Made by a program: the position numbers and the translations under genes | Notes under the pieces: generated by a model | Databases searched by the model: none | The model's input: the letters and a program-made list of their open reading frames with translations, nothing else | Told to the model about the DNA's origin: nothing | NCBI GenBank assembly: GCA_905331475.1 | Contig: CAJNYU010002277.1 | Location: 34,882 to 98,881 of the forward strand | Direction: 5' to 3' | DNA: 64,000 nucleotides | From: Rotaria socialis | Lineage: Eukaryota > Rotifera > Eurotatoria > Philodinida > Philodinidae | Part shown: positions 1 through 10,239 of the stretch, one piece after another | Numbering within the stretch: the stretch's first letter is position 1 | Layout of the letters: every line of letters starts with the position of its first letter

Positions 1-208
1 ATTGTGTACCTTGCAGTGTGCGCTTGGTTTTAGGGGTATATATGGGTTTATATGTCGCATATATCGGAAAGTTAAACTAAAACTAAATATATTCCTAGAT
101 TTATCACGTAGGTTTTCTTTTCCTTTTCTCCATTTATATTCGAGGTCGAATTGGGCTGGCACTCGAATACTTCGACACTCCTTTCAGATCGTGTTTTACA
201 CAACTTAA
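1..208. other. Window edge, no gene seen
   Basis: AT-rich sequence at the left edge. The open stretch that runs through it has no recognisable domain. I see nothing supportable here. Confidence 0.5.
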
Positions 209-2284
209 TACACTCTCAACAAAGCATCGAAAATAAAGAGTACGCAAAAACACAATGCCTACATTTAAGAAAATAAAGCAATTAGTGACAACAGTTCGTT
301 AAAAATAAAAGAGTACTATACACTTTAAAATTTTAAATAAAATCAAATCAAATGTATAAGCAGCTAAAAACGAATATGAGAAAAGTAACATAATATGTAT
401 TGTGAAAGAAGTTTGCTAAAGCAAATGAAAGCATAAGAAATCAGTAGCGGATAAATCTCCTATATGAAAGTAAAGAAAATAAGACGAAGACATAGAAAAA
501 AAACGTACATTGTCAACATGATTAACAAAAGCAAACAAAATAAATTATGCTTTCAAGTGAACATAGACGATAAATGAAATGCAGAAAGAAAACGAGATGA
601 AAGTTACGCTAGATGTACATTCCTCAATGAATATTTCGATACAATGATTAGAAAATCAACATCAAATTTCAGAGTATTAATTATTTGTATGAGAAAATAG
701 AAAAGTCACTGAAAAAGTACACATCAGATATGAAAGATGTTATAAGAGTTTATAAGTTAAATTCAATCGAAAAACGTCGTGCAAGATGAAAGTGTGATTC
801 ATAATAGAAATAGGTTAAGGAATGAAGAGTACATGAATGGAATTATTAGGATAACGCGATGCATGTAGTAAGAGAATAAGGGTGAATGAAATATTAAGAT
901 TATTTTCTCTTGCTCAAAGTTCTTTTCATCTTATTTACTAATGCATTATTATGGTACAACAATGAGAAGGAAAAAAAGCAACGTGAATCTTAATTTTTGA
1001 ATATTATTTGAAAATAATGAAGACGAAGATGGATACTTTATTTTGGCAAGAAAGCTATCATCTTCAGCCAACGATCCACATTGAAAGTGATACCATTCGA
1101 CAGAGCTCAAGATTCCGTATCGAACATTATTGGTTAGACACTCCAGAAGTTGTTAATCAAATAGCTACTGAAAAAACACGAGTCTTAGACTAACTTTCCT
1201 TATGTTTGTGAACAATATCTAATAGATAGCACTCCCCTTTGAGGAATTTTATCATGAACTATGTCAATCAAAATTACGAAAATCTTTATCCGATAAATCT
1301 GAGAAACGTAAAAAGAAGCAAATCAATAAGGTCTCCATCTTTGTCTACATTACTTTCAAATGATATTCAAGAAAAATGAAATTCACGTCGCTTTTTTTCC
1401 TCCTCATTGCTGCACCATAATTATACATTAGTAAATAAAACGAAAAGAACTTTGAGAAAGAGAAAATAATCTCAATCTTCCATTCAGTCTTATTCTGCTA
1501 TTACATTCATCACTCTATACTAATACTTCTATTCATTTCCTCTTCATTCCTTAATATATTTCTATTGTGCATCTTATTGTCCTCTTAAATGACTTTTTCC
1601 GATTACATTTAGCTTATAAACGTTTAGAGCGTTCTTAATATACGATGTCTACTTCTTCATACTGACTTTTCTATTTTCTCACACAAATCATTCATATTCT
1701 GAAATTATATTTTTATCGTTATGCTTATATTCGACGCAAAGTTTCTCTGCTTTTAAAATTTCTTTCATTCCAAAATCATGAAATTTTTATTTTCTAATCA
1801 TTCTTTCGAAATATTCATTTAGGAATGTACATCTAGTTTAACTTATATTACATTTATTTTAGATTCATTTCTTTCAGAATGATTCACTTTTGTTTTCTGT
1901 TCACATCCCACTTATGGTTTATGTTGATTTGAAAGTATAATCTTTTGGTTTCCCCTTTTAATCTTGCTTAAAGTATACATTTCTTTTTAATGTCTTCTTC
2001 TTTTTTATTTACTTTTGTATATACCATTCAACTGCTACTAATTTCTTATGCTTTATTTACTTTAGTACATTTCTTTTACAATACGTTTCATATTACTTTT
2101 CTCATATTCTTTTTTTCTCTTTTACGTTCACTGTTATTCTTTTTGAAATTTTGAAATTTTGCAGTTTATGCTATTATTTTGTTTTTAACAATATATTTTC
2201 ACTAGTCGCTTCATTCTCAGAAATTCATCCATTTTGTTTATTCATACTCTTTATTTTCGTTGCTCTTGCTGAGAGTGTGATAGG
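209..2284. mobile_element. Long foldback element (inverted arms with a ~0.4 kb loop)
   Basis: The left arm (about 209-990) reads as the imperfect reverse complement of the right arm (about 1375-2284). Matches can be followed along the whole length: CGAAAATAAAGAGTA near 230 pairs with the complement near 2250, the ATTTCAGA..GAGAAAATAGAAAAG block near 667 pairs with 1665-1720, and AAAGTTCTTTTC near 917 pairs with 1450. Each arm is 0.8-0.9 kb and roughly 75-80% alike by eye, with indels. The arms enclose a loop at about 991-1374 that contains a coding-like segment. The outer ends read cactctca/tgagagtg. No clean target-site duplication is visible. This fits a foldback-type DNA transposon or an old inverted duplication; a transcript would form a very long hairpin. 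Confidence 0.75.
1008..1360 (+). CDS. Small two-exon reading frame in the foldback loop, unknown
   Basis: The loop of the foldback element carries an open frame from ATG 1014 (or 1029) to about 1176. It then has a possible 44-bp GT-AG intron (about 1177-1220), after which the same frame runs on with a charged, lysine-rich tail (FEEFYHELCQSKLRKS, then SEKRKKK) to about 1330. Codon use and residue composition look more protein-like than the flanking arms. I recognise no domain. It could be a fragment of a host gene captured between the arms, or the remnant of a transposon protein. The intron and the end point are guesses from splice-like sequence only. Confidence 0.3.
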
Positions 2285-2786
2285 CGATTCTGTTTATCGT
2301 TTTATTTGAATTTCTTGTGTTTTTGTAGTCTTTTCAACAGTTCAGTATAATAGTAAAATGAATGTAACAAGAGTATCGACAGCTTTCTGTGATCTCCATC
2401 ATAAAAAGAGATTATGGAAGAGAGCTGGTGTCCTCTCTCTCCCCGTGAAATTTGACTCGCTATTACTCAAAATTCCATTGGTTCCTATAAAACTCAGACA
2501 GAAACCTACTCTCAGTTTCTTTGTTGTGAGAATTTGCGAGCTTGCCCAAATGGACATCTTCACAGATTAATACTTTTATTTTAGATTTATATAATACGAT
2601 TGTCGATTTTACAAAGCGCCTTACAAAGAAAACTGTCATTACGCCTATTCTATAAAAAAAATTCTGGATAACACTTAGAAATCTCAAATATGGCAATAAA
2701 TCTCAAGGCAATCACGTAAGAATCTCATCTGTCATTTAATCAGCCTTCTAATGAAATTTCAAAGAGATATTTTCGTTTTACGTATT
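2285..2786. other. Intergenic, nothing recognised
   Basis: The stretch holds short open frames on both strands (for example 2358-2570) with no domain, signal peptide or repeat that I can support. Confidence 0.4.
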
Positions 2787-3048
2787 AGGGTGTGGGTATG
2801 AGTGGGACTCTTTATTGCGACACCCACATTCCACACCCACACCCATATAAAACATGAGTAGACCGGGAGTGAGCTGAGCCAAGGTAGTTTAGCACAGCCA
2901 CATTGATAAGAAACTCGTAACATCTTCACTCTAAAAAATGGTTTTTTTAAGAGATCAAAAAAGTTTTTTCCTAAGGGTGTGGAATGTGGGTGTCGCAATA
3001 AAGAGTCCCCCCCCCCCCCCCCCCCCCCCAAATAATTTGGAGTATAAN
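2787..3048. repeat. Telomere-like GGGTGTGGGT tract, inverted copy, poly-C run and N
   Basis: GTGTGGGT-type sequence occurs near 2787 and, in opposite orientation, at 2820-2850 and 2973-2998. A block of about 36 bp (2806-2841) is repeated inverted at about 2975-3010. The second block ends in 23 consecutive C (3007-3029), followed by an ambiguous base at 3048. The TGTGGG unit resembles the telomeric repeat reported for Adineta vaga. The long C run beside an N suggests a sequencing or assembly problem here. Confidence 0.6.
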
Positions 3049-3427
3049 TATTAGTTGAGAGTATAACACAGAATACTATGAAACGTTTAGTAAGAGTGAC
3101 CCGAAACCTTTGCTTAGTCGAGAAGTATACAAACCGTTTCGTAAAAAGACCATCAAGCCATTTGACTATATCCGAAACCAGGGACAGTTCGGTGGATAAC
3201 TTCCGAAGCAATGATTCGTTTTTTTACAATACTTACGAAATCTCTCAGGAGTTTTCACGAAACTTGAAAGGTTTCGTTGGAAGACTTTGGAACTCTCTTA
3301 AAAATACAAAACTGAAAAAGGCTTTCCGAAAAAATTACGAAATGATTTTCACTCTACTTAGCTTAAAATCGTTCGGTGAATGAGTTCTAAATCTTTGAAG
3401 TTCCGTAAAAAAAACTTTTTTTAGAGT
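2930..3427. mobile_element. Non-autonomous TIR element, ends CACTCTAAAAAA
   Basis: The left end CACTCTAAAAAATGGTTTTT (near 2930) is mirrored at the right by a run ending TTTTTTTAGAGTG (near 3427), giving terminal inverted repeats of about 20 bp. The interior holds the telomere-like block, the poly-C run and a stretch (3060-3390) rich in CGAAAC/GTTTCG words on both strands. An open frame at 3078-3383 has no recognisable domain and is probably incidental. No clear target duplication is visible, so I do not assign a superfamily. Confidence 0.45.
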
Positions 3428-3619
3428 GCTGAAGGTTTTTAAGTTTGGAAACATCGTTATTCAGTTTTTATTCACGGCCCATGAGCTTTTCAAACTTCAT
3501 GAAAAGCGAAAGCTTTCATTTTCTACACAGTTTTACATGTATCTCAAGTTTCAGAGATTGTACCAGCCCATCCCTGTATATATAATTACATCTTATCCTT
3601 TACATTGTTTTCATTGTAG

Positions 3620-4089
3620 TGCTACTATTACTTCTCAGCCAACTGCTGACGAGAAGCTCAAGCCATCCAGTGCTGATTGGAACACTAAGTTGCTCGAATC
3701 GTTTAGTCCAGTTGCAGATGGTAACTATGATAGTAGTGAGGTCTGTTTGAAGATTGACTTCATAATATTTTTCAGGTATTCTTTACTGCTGTTGTTGTTG
3801 TATCTGTGAAGGTCTTTTACATGCACGTGCAGGTGAACATTTTTGTTCATGCGCGCTTCCGGGGTCATCGCAATCATTGCGAACTAAGATTCGAATGGCG
3901 TATGGCATTAAAGTAAGTTTATCTAAGTTGCTTTAAAAATTTCGATGAAAACGTTATTTTCTTATCACTATATAGGGTTCATTGTTTGAGGATTGTTGGA
4001 CATCATGTATTTTTTGTCCTTGTAATTTACTTCAAATGAAAAAAGAACTTGATCACCGGAATGTGTCAGATTATTGTGCCAGCACTTAA
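3620..4089 (+). CDS. PLAC8-family cysteine-rich protein (5' end uncertain)
   Basis: Three exons can be read: about 3620-3720, 3776-3912 and 3976-4089, with introns of 55 and 63 bp that have GT-AG ends. The joined frame contains the PLAC8 pattern: a Trp start block (SSADWNTKLL), a first cysteine cluster (ILYCCCCCICEGLLHAR), a basic RTKIRMAYGIKGSLFEDC segment and the diagnostic second cluster SCIFCPCNLLQMKKEL. It ends SDYCAST before TAA. PLAC8 proteins are small membrane-associated cysteine-rich proteins, linked in other organisms to cell size control, metal transport or signalling; the role here is unknown. The start is not settled: an acceptor-like TTTTCATTGTAG lies just before 3620, and the same frame is also open back to an ATG at 3537. 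The first cluster lacks the usual CPC. Confidence 0.75.
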
Positions 4090-4320
4090 TAACAACTTTT
4101 GAAGCATCATATTAGTATAAAAATTGAACAGAAAATATCGGCCAATATACATTTATGCTCATATGTATTTTTTGGCTAAACAATATTCTACTTCTTCTTG
4201 AACTTCTAATATATGCCCTAAACTACTTATATATTCGTTGATAAACAATTAATACAGTTTATCACTACGTGCTTGAATAAAACTAAAGAAATGCACAACA
4301 GTATTCGACTAGTAGATTAG

Positions 4321-4936
4321 CTTACGAGGGAAGATACCCAAGTGTGAATCGCGGATCAAGCTCATATTTTGCCTATAAATAGGATCTGGTGAGACTAATA
4401 GATCCATAAAAGGGTTCCTTCCAATACGCTATTCTTCCAAAGTCATGACCGCTTTCTGCATTTTCGAAATCTGGCACGGTATTCATGGAAAAACCTAATG
4501 ACAGACTGTTGACCTGAAATGTTATCTATGGATAGGTCTCATAACCATTAGAATGCCCTAAAAATTTCAGTCAAAAATAATGCTTTCTTCTCAATATGTT
4601 GAAAAAACTCAATTTTCGTACCTTTTCTTGTCACATATGATCGGTTTTTGGGCATTCAATATCTTGAGAAGAAAGCATTATTTTTGACTGAAATTTTTAG
4701 GGCATTCAATTGGTTATGAGACCTATCCATAGATAAAATTTCAGGTCAATATTCTGTCATTAGGTTTTTCCATGAATACCGTGCCAGATTTCGAAAATGC
4801 AGAAAGCGGTCATAACTTTGGAAGAATAGCGTATTGGAAGGAGCCCTTTTATGGGTCTACTAGTCTCACCAGATCCTATTTATGGGCAAAATATGAGCTT
4901 GATCCGCGATTCACACTTGGGGATCTTCCCTCGTAA
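4321..4936. mobile_element. Palindromic MITE (616 bp, ~280-bp arms)
   Basis: The sequence starts CTTACGAGGGAAGA and ends with the complement TCTTCCCTCGTAAG. The two arms (about 4321-4604 and 4647-4936) are close to 90% complementary throughout and leave a loop of about 45 bp. There is no coding capacity. The flanks show no convincing target duplication. It is a hairpin-type miniature inverted-repeat element just downstream of the PLAC8 gene. Confidence 0.85.
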
Positions 4937-5883
4937 GTCAAAATAAAATGAAAAGCTTGATACGGTTTAACATCGCCAGGATGTTTTGAATAGTTCGTTC
5001 TTTGATTTTAATGAGGGTGTGATACCAGAGCATGCAATTCAATATTAAGATTGAATTAAAAGCACAGAAAAAAGCGTGTAAATGTTATTAAATTTATGTG
5101 GCACAGCGACCAATGTCATTTAGGTTTTCGCTGCAAATGATTTCGTTGATAGGACCTGAGTTGTTGTTATTTTACGTAAAAGAAATTTACAAAAAATCAT
5201 ATATGCTTTTATGTCCTCTTTAAATGCTTAATACATTTTAATGACCATACTCAGAAAAAAAAGAAGGTGTCATGCTCAACCTTGTAAGGTTCTAGATTTG
5301 GATCAGCAGTGTCGAAGGACTGAGAAATAGGAATTTCTAATGTATCGAGTAATTGTCAGTGCTGCTGTGATAATTCCTAGAGGAAATGGGAATCAACTAT
5401 AGGTTCCCTCACAGTTCCACCATTCACGAAAGTTGCGATATTGCTGTTTTAAAAATCATTTTTGCATGAAATTATTGATTTTCACAATTTTGCAAGTGAA
5501 AATGAGTGCAAGAACAAAAATTATCGTGAATATTCCATATTTTTATCTTTAGTATGCAAGGAACCGTAGGGGAACTGATGAGGAGTTCCTAATCCTCAGT
5601 CCTTGGACACCCCTCAACTACAGAAAATCATGAATTCATTTTATCAGATTGACACTACCTGTCCATTCTTACATGTGACATATCGAAAAAGATAAAGAAC
5701 AGTCACACTTCAAAAGATGCCACTAATTATTGAATTGATTTTGGAGACACACCTACTCAGGTCTACCATTCAACTATCGCATCCCTGGCATCGAAAAAAA
5801 TGATGACAGATTCAGATTCCTGGGCATCGATAACCTATTCCAAACTTCGATCAGAATTTAGATCGGAGTTGAGGGGTGCGTCG
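4937..5883. other. Intergenic with a weak inverted repeat
   Basis: There is no gene that I can support. Segments around 5310-5420 and 5540-5615 share diverged inverted blocks (AAGGACTGAG / CTCAGTCCTT and GGTTCC..GGAAC words), which may mark another decayed hairpin element. Confidence 0.35.
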
Positions 5884-6255
5884 ATACGGATACAATTTGT
5901 ATCGCCCATCGACATCGTATCTATGTTACATTGTTTCCATATATATATCCCTGAAAACCCTAGAATTCATGAATCATGTAACGGCATGTATCGCCTTGTG
6001 TCGAGCCTCTGTTACAAGATATCGATACAATGAAACAGAGTCTCAATAGAAGCCGATACAAGCCGTTACATGATTCATGAATTCTAGGTTTTTCTGGGGT
6101 ATATATATGGATACATTGTAACAGAGCCCCGATACAAGGCGGTACATGCCGTTACATGATTCATGAATTGGAGGCTTTTCATAGGTATATATCTCGATAC
6201 AATGTAACATAGATACGATGTAGATGAGCGATACAACTTGTATTTGTGTCGGCGC
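5884..6255. mobile_element. Palindromic element with repeated ATGCCGTTACATGATTCATG
   Basis: The left arm (about 5884-6010) is the inverted copy of the right arm (about 6125-6255). Both contain GATACAA..TTGTATCG ends, ATCGTATCTATGTTACATTG and the block CATGATTCATGAATT. A second direct copy of the right-hand unit occupies about 6045-6125, so the core unit is present three times, once inverted. There is no protein capacity. The element abuts the 5' end of a LINE fragment. Confidence 0.7.
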
Positions 6256-6260
6256 AGCTA

Positions 6261-6918
6261 TGACTAGAACCAGATATTTTGGAAAGCGAAGTTCAATTCG
6301 CCATAGAATCATTAGCAAGTGGAAAAGCACCTAGACATGATGGCATTCAAATTGAATGTTTCAAGACAATTAAAGAAGATGCAGTGAAAATATTAACAAG
6401 ATTATGCCAACAACTATGGAAAACATCGATATTCATTCCCATACCAAAGAATGGAAATACTAAATTTACGGTGGTTGACGGGAAAAGCTCGTGAATACCA
6501 AAAAGGGTTTTACTTATGTTTCATCGACTATATTAAAGCTTTCGACTGTGTAGATCATGAGAAACTCTGGTCTGTACTACTGAAAATGGGTGTACCAAAG
6601 CATTTGATTGTCCTTATGAAGAACTTACACACCAATCAACAATCATCGGTGAAAACGGAATATGGAAATACAAAATGGTTCAACATCGGAAAAGGCGCAC
6701 GACAAGACTGCATACTATCTCCATACTTATTCAATTTATATGCAGAGCATATAATGAGAAAAGCTGGGATAGATGAGATAGTAGGTGGTAGAAAGATTGA
6801 TGGACGAAATATCAACAATTTACGTTACGCAGACGACACTACAATAATGGCTGAAGCAGCTGATGACCTCCAATACCTCCTACGAAAGGTAGAAGAGGGG
6901 AGAGCGAAAGTTGGTCGA
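6261..6918 (+). pseudogene. Non-LTR retrotransposon reverse transcriptase fragment, broken
   Basis: A first frame (about 6261-6470) reads SLASGKAPRHDGIQIECFK and ends in PKNGN. A second frame, shifted by +1 (6451-6918), carries FYLCFIDYIKAFDCVDHEKL, the hydrophobic GKGARQDCILSPYLFNLYAE block and the catalytic NNLRYADDTTIMAEA box. These are the finger-to-palm motifs of LINE-type reverse transcriptases. The piece between PKNGN and AREYQKG, normally several dozen residues, is missing, and the frame changes there, so the copy is internally deleted as well as 5'-truncated. The endonuclease domain is absent. Its 3' end runs directly into another inverted-repeat element, which supplies the last residues of the open frame. 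Confidence 0.9.
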
Positions 6919-7273
6919 ACGAAAATTGGTCGAGAATTTTGTAATAGAAGAACAAAAGCTTTTCCTTAAACGGAAACTCTAAGTCCGAAGTGTATCTTGA
7001 GAGTGAGGGTGAAGGCGAGGATGTGGTTGAGGTGGTCACCATGTTCTCAAAACAAACAGCATTACTAAAATAATTAGAAAGTCTTCTTCGTAAGTTCTAA
7101 ACTACTTTTCGTTTATTATGCATGCTTAATTTATTTGCCCGAATCACTATTTTCTTCTAATATTAACATGATAACGCAATTAGTGTTAGTTTCAGCTTTA
7201 CACTACAAAGTTCGGGCTGCTTTAAAAAAAAAGCTTTTGTTCTTCTATTACAAAATTTTCGACCAATTTTCGT
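6919..7273. mobile_element. TIR element (355 bp) truncating the LINE fragment
   Basis: The first ~50 bp (ACGAAAATTGGTCGA, then AATTTTGTAATAGAAGAACA) return inverted at 7218-7273. The interior has no coding capacity. The reverse-transcriptase frame upstream continues into the left repeat and picks up about 15 foreign residues before stopping at 6969. This shows that the element, or a recombination at its end, cut the LINE. Confidence 0.75.
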
Positions 7274-7630
7274 AGACCCGTCATCCAATAAATATACTCA
7301 TCAGAAGGATTATTCAATCATGTTTAAGAAGCAACATTATTTGGCGGACATTTTTTTGATAATAAAAGCATTTCAGCTATTCTACCAGAGATGCTACACT
7401 TATTATAGCCTAGAAGACGACCAAAGGAAAACATAGAATACAGCATTTATTCTATATCTATTTGTAAAAGTCAGCTGACACCCACACGCGCACTGCTAAA
7501 CTGAATGCATAAATCAAGATAAACATACTAAATTGACATTTATTATTATTCAATATGATCGAAGTCTATGTTACAAAAAATAATGATATTAAAGGAAAAA
7601 AAATGAAATATTCGCCACGCATTCTTAATC
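7274..7630. other. Spacer 3' of the glycosyltransferase gene
   Basis: AT-rich sequence with no gene. It probably includes the 3' UTR of the minus-strand gene that ends at 7631. Confidence 0.4.
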
Positions 7631-9468
7631 CTAAAGAGCTACTTTTTCTGATGCACCATGTTTGCATACTTTCTTACCAAGAAAGACGACTTCATGTAAT
7701 GCATAAAATTCGACACAAGAATAGGCCAAGAGGACAAATGGCGTCATTATAAAATGAAATAAATTACGTAGAAAAAATATACATTCATCAACATTCATTA
7801 TTTTCGGAATAAACATATCGATTAGGAATGCAATTGAAAATGTTAACATTTGTAAACCCAATAGACCAAACATAATGTAGGAAATAACTAGGGGAACATC
7901 TTTGACAAGATAATTCATTGATAACATCGATGTTAGACCAAACAGGCCACCGGTACACAATAAAACACCGTAATAAATAAGAAAAGCAGTGCCCCAAGAA
8001 AATGCAGCCATTGTTGGGATACGTTTTGACTTGACTATAAAGTAATGGAATACTTCGGCTGCTCCAATTGTCCAGCGACGAGCTTGTCTTGCCCATTCTA
8101 TGATTTCTTTTTCAATTGTTTCTCCTGATGTGGGTCCACTCAGTACTGGCACAGGTACCAGGGATATTTTTAGTCGTCGTTGTGTCACACCCATCCATCG
8201 AATGAGACAAATAATATCGTCCATTTGATAGCCAGGATGAACAAAATCTCCTTTTTTTGCCAAACTTAATGAGAATGAGAAAATACTCATCGTATTTATA
8301 TTGAATGGAATCAATGCACCTAACATAAGAAAACTTCGTAATAAACCTGTTACACGAGTCACAAACGATAGACTATCCAATTTCCAGTTGTAAAACAAAG
8401 GTGGCTGGTAGATTGTGGTTAGTCCTGGTCGATTCTCTTTCAGATACTTGCTAGTTAATGCAGCAATATATTGTTTGGGAAATTTAGAGTCTGCATCACA
8501 CCCTGTAACTAGAATATTGTCCATTTCGTCCTCAGTAATGGCCATTTCTTTAACGGCTGTACGAAGACCATAATTTGAATTTGAACATTTACCTGGTATT
8601 TCATCGCACACACCATATGGATGAATAGTGAATATAATTCGTTCAAAGCCACAATTTTGAAATTTTTCACGTAAAATTTCACATTTCTTTTCTTTGTCTG
8701 GTGTTCGCTCTTCAAATGAGATTACCATTGTTATACGATGGACTTCTGTTTGGTCTGCCAGTGTTTCAACACTTCTTGCAATTAAATCTACGGGTTCTTT
8801 ATAACAACTAATGGCAACAATATGACGAATAGGTTTCTGTCCTTGACCAGCACAGTCTTTAGTAAAATCACGAGATCGGTTCACATATAAAATAATAGCA
8901 TTTTTTAAAGCCAATATAGCAATAACTATAAAGAAATAACAGTTTAATAATAAAAAAGGAAGATGAAGAAGACAAATATAGACTTACTTGTCCACATGAA
9001 AACGAATAGACCTTGAATGGATGGTAATAAATAATAAGCAAGTTTATTAGACACAAAAGGTATCCAAAATGGAAGTGGCACAATCAGCCAAACTAGAAGA
9101 TTGAATAAAAGATTCCAACGGAATCGTTGACTACCTGATTTCATCTCACGATGAGAACCTTGACCAGTTTCAATAATGCTATGGGGTGGCTTGTGCGAAT
9201 TAATCTTAGCATCGTCGTGTTTATCTTCCAGTATTGATTTGACAGAACTGATTACCAAGTCCTGTAATTTCTGTTCCGCCTGCGACGACAACTGTCGAAA
9301 AAAATTCATCTTTGATGGTTGATCGTGCTCGATAGGTTCTGGAAAATATTGTTTATGTGAAGATGGCAATATTTTGTTTGTTTCATTTTCTTCATTGATA
9401 TAACCATTATTTTGATGTCCTTGCTCACTGAAGAATCTTACCAGTGTTTTGGGATTTGGTCTCATCAT
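7631..9468 (-). CDS. GT2-family membrane glycosyltransferase (polysaccharide-synthase type)
   Basis: There are two exons on the minus strand, 9468-8988 and 8925-7631, joined across a 62-bp GT-AG intron to give 591 residues. The N-terminal ~115 residues are polar. Membrane segments follow at about 118-140 and 145-175. The cytosolic GT2 domain has AISCYKEP, the DXD-type metal-binding motif GCDADSKF (D304, D306), an acidic pair in YQMDDIICLIRWM (396-397), and the Q-x-x-R-W signature WARQARRW (about 439-446). Four or more C-terminal membrane helices follow. This is the layout of processive chitin/cellulose/hyaluronan-type synthases, which polymerise a nucleotide-sugar and extrude the chain. The substrate cannot be told from sequence; it is not a canonical metazoan chitin synthase. 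It is divergent from the enzyme gene at 10240. A fungal or protist origin by transfer is possible. Confidence 0.85.
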
Positions 9469-10239
9469 TGTACGAGTATTAGTATTTGTATTCGTATGAG
9501 TGATTAAAGATGAAAATCTAATTTTTCATCTCTTCTTTATATACATATCCGAAGAATAGTTTTTATTACGCTAATCCTATGATAATTGACCAAACATGGT
9601 CTACTTCCTTTTAATTTCTCTCCATTATCAACTATTTGCCATAAAACAGAAGATGCACTCCAACATTCTTTATTGCACTATATGTTAAAAAACGGAAGAA
9701 AAACAAATCGATTATTCTAGGAATGAAGACTATTTACCGCACTGAATATCAAACGTGTCAGTACAAAACAAAATCGTTTCGTACTTGTTATACGTCATTT
9801 ATGATACTGACGTACTTCATTTTATGATTTCGTACTTCCATAATAGAATGATTTATAAGGGTTTGAAAAAATCGTTAAAAACAGCACATTTTTTTCGATT
9901 TTTCGATAGAAATTGTCACTCCATACAATTGTCAATATACATCGTAGTCTGTATCAAGTCAATATTTTCTGAGAATCCCTTATTTAGAATATCATCATGG
10001 ACTTGGTATTCGCCTGTAAACGACCACATACGATGGTTATACGGCTATTTGGGGTCGTATATTGATACACCATATGACTCAACATTCTCACTGTATCACT
10101 TTTTTAACTTTAGCTGAATCGTACATTGAGACATGTCTCCTTTGTCTATAATGTCAGTTAGATTAGTTCTCCATGTGTGATATTTTGTGTTTAAATATCA
10201 CCTAAATCTACTTCTTTTTTCTTTTTAGATTATTTTAAC
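9469..10239. promoter_or_regulatory. Divergent intergenic region between GT2 and AUDH-like genes
   Basis: About 770 bp separate the two start codons, so both promoters must lie here. CTTTATATACATATC near 9535 is a TATA-like candidate for the minus-strand gene. A pyrimidine tract ending TTTTTAG at about 10227, just before the plus-strand ATG, could be a 5' UTR or spliced-leader acceptor. No further elements are recognised. Confidence 0.35.

Noticed and set aside
2759-3211. 150-codon minus-strand frame with a glycine run
   Set aside because: The glycines come from the poly-C run and the frame includes the ambiguous base. It overlaps telomere-like repeats and is not a gene.
3078-3383. 101-codon open frame with many CGAAAC words
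   Set aside because: No domain. It lies inside a TIR element and next to the poly-C/N region, and the repeated words on both strands point to non-coding repeat.
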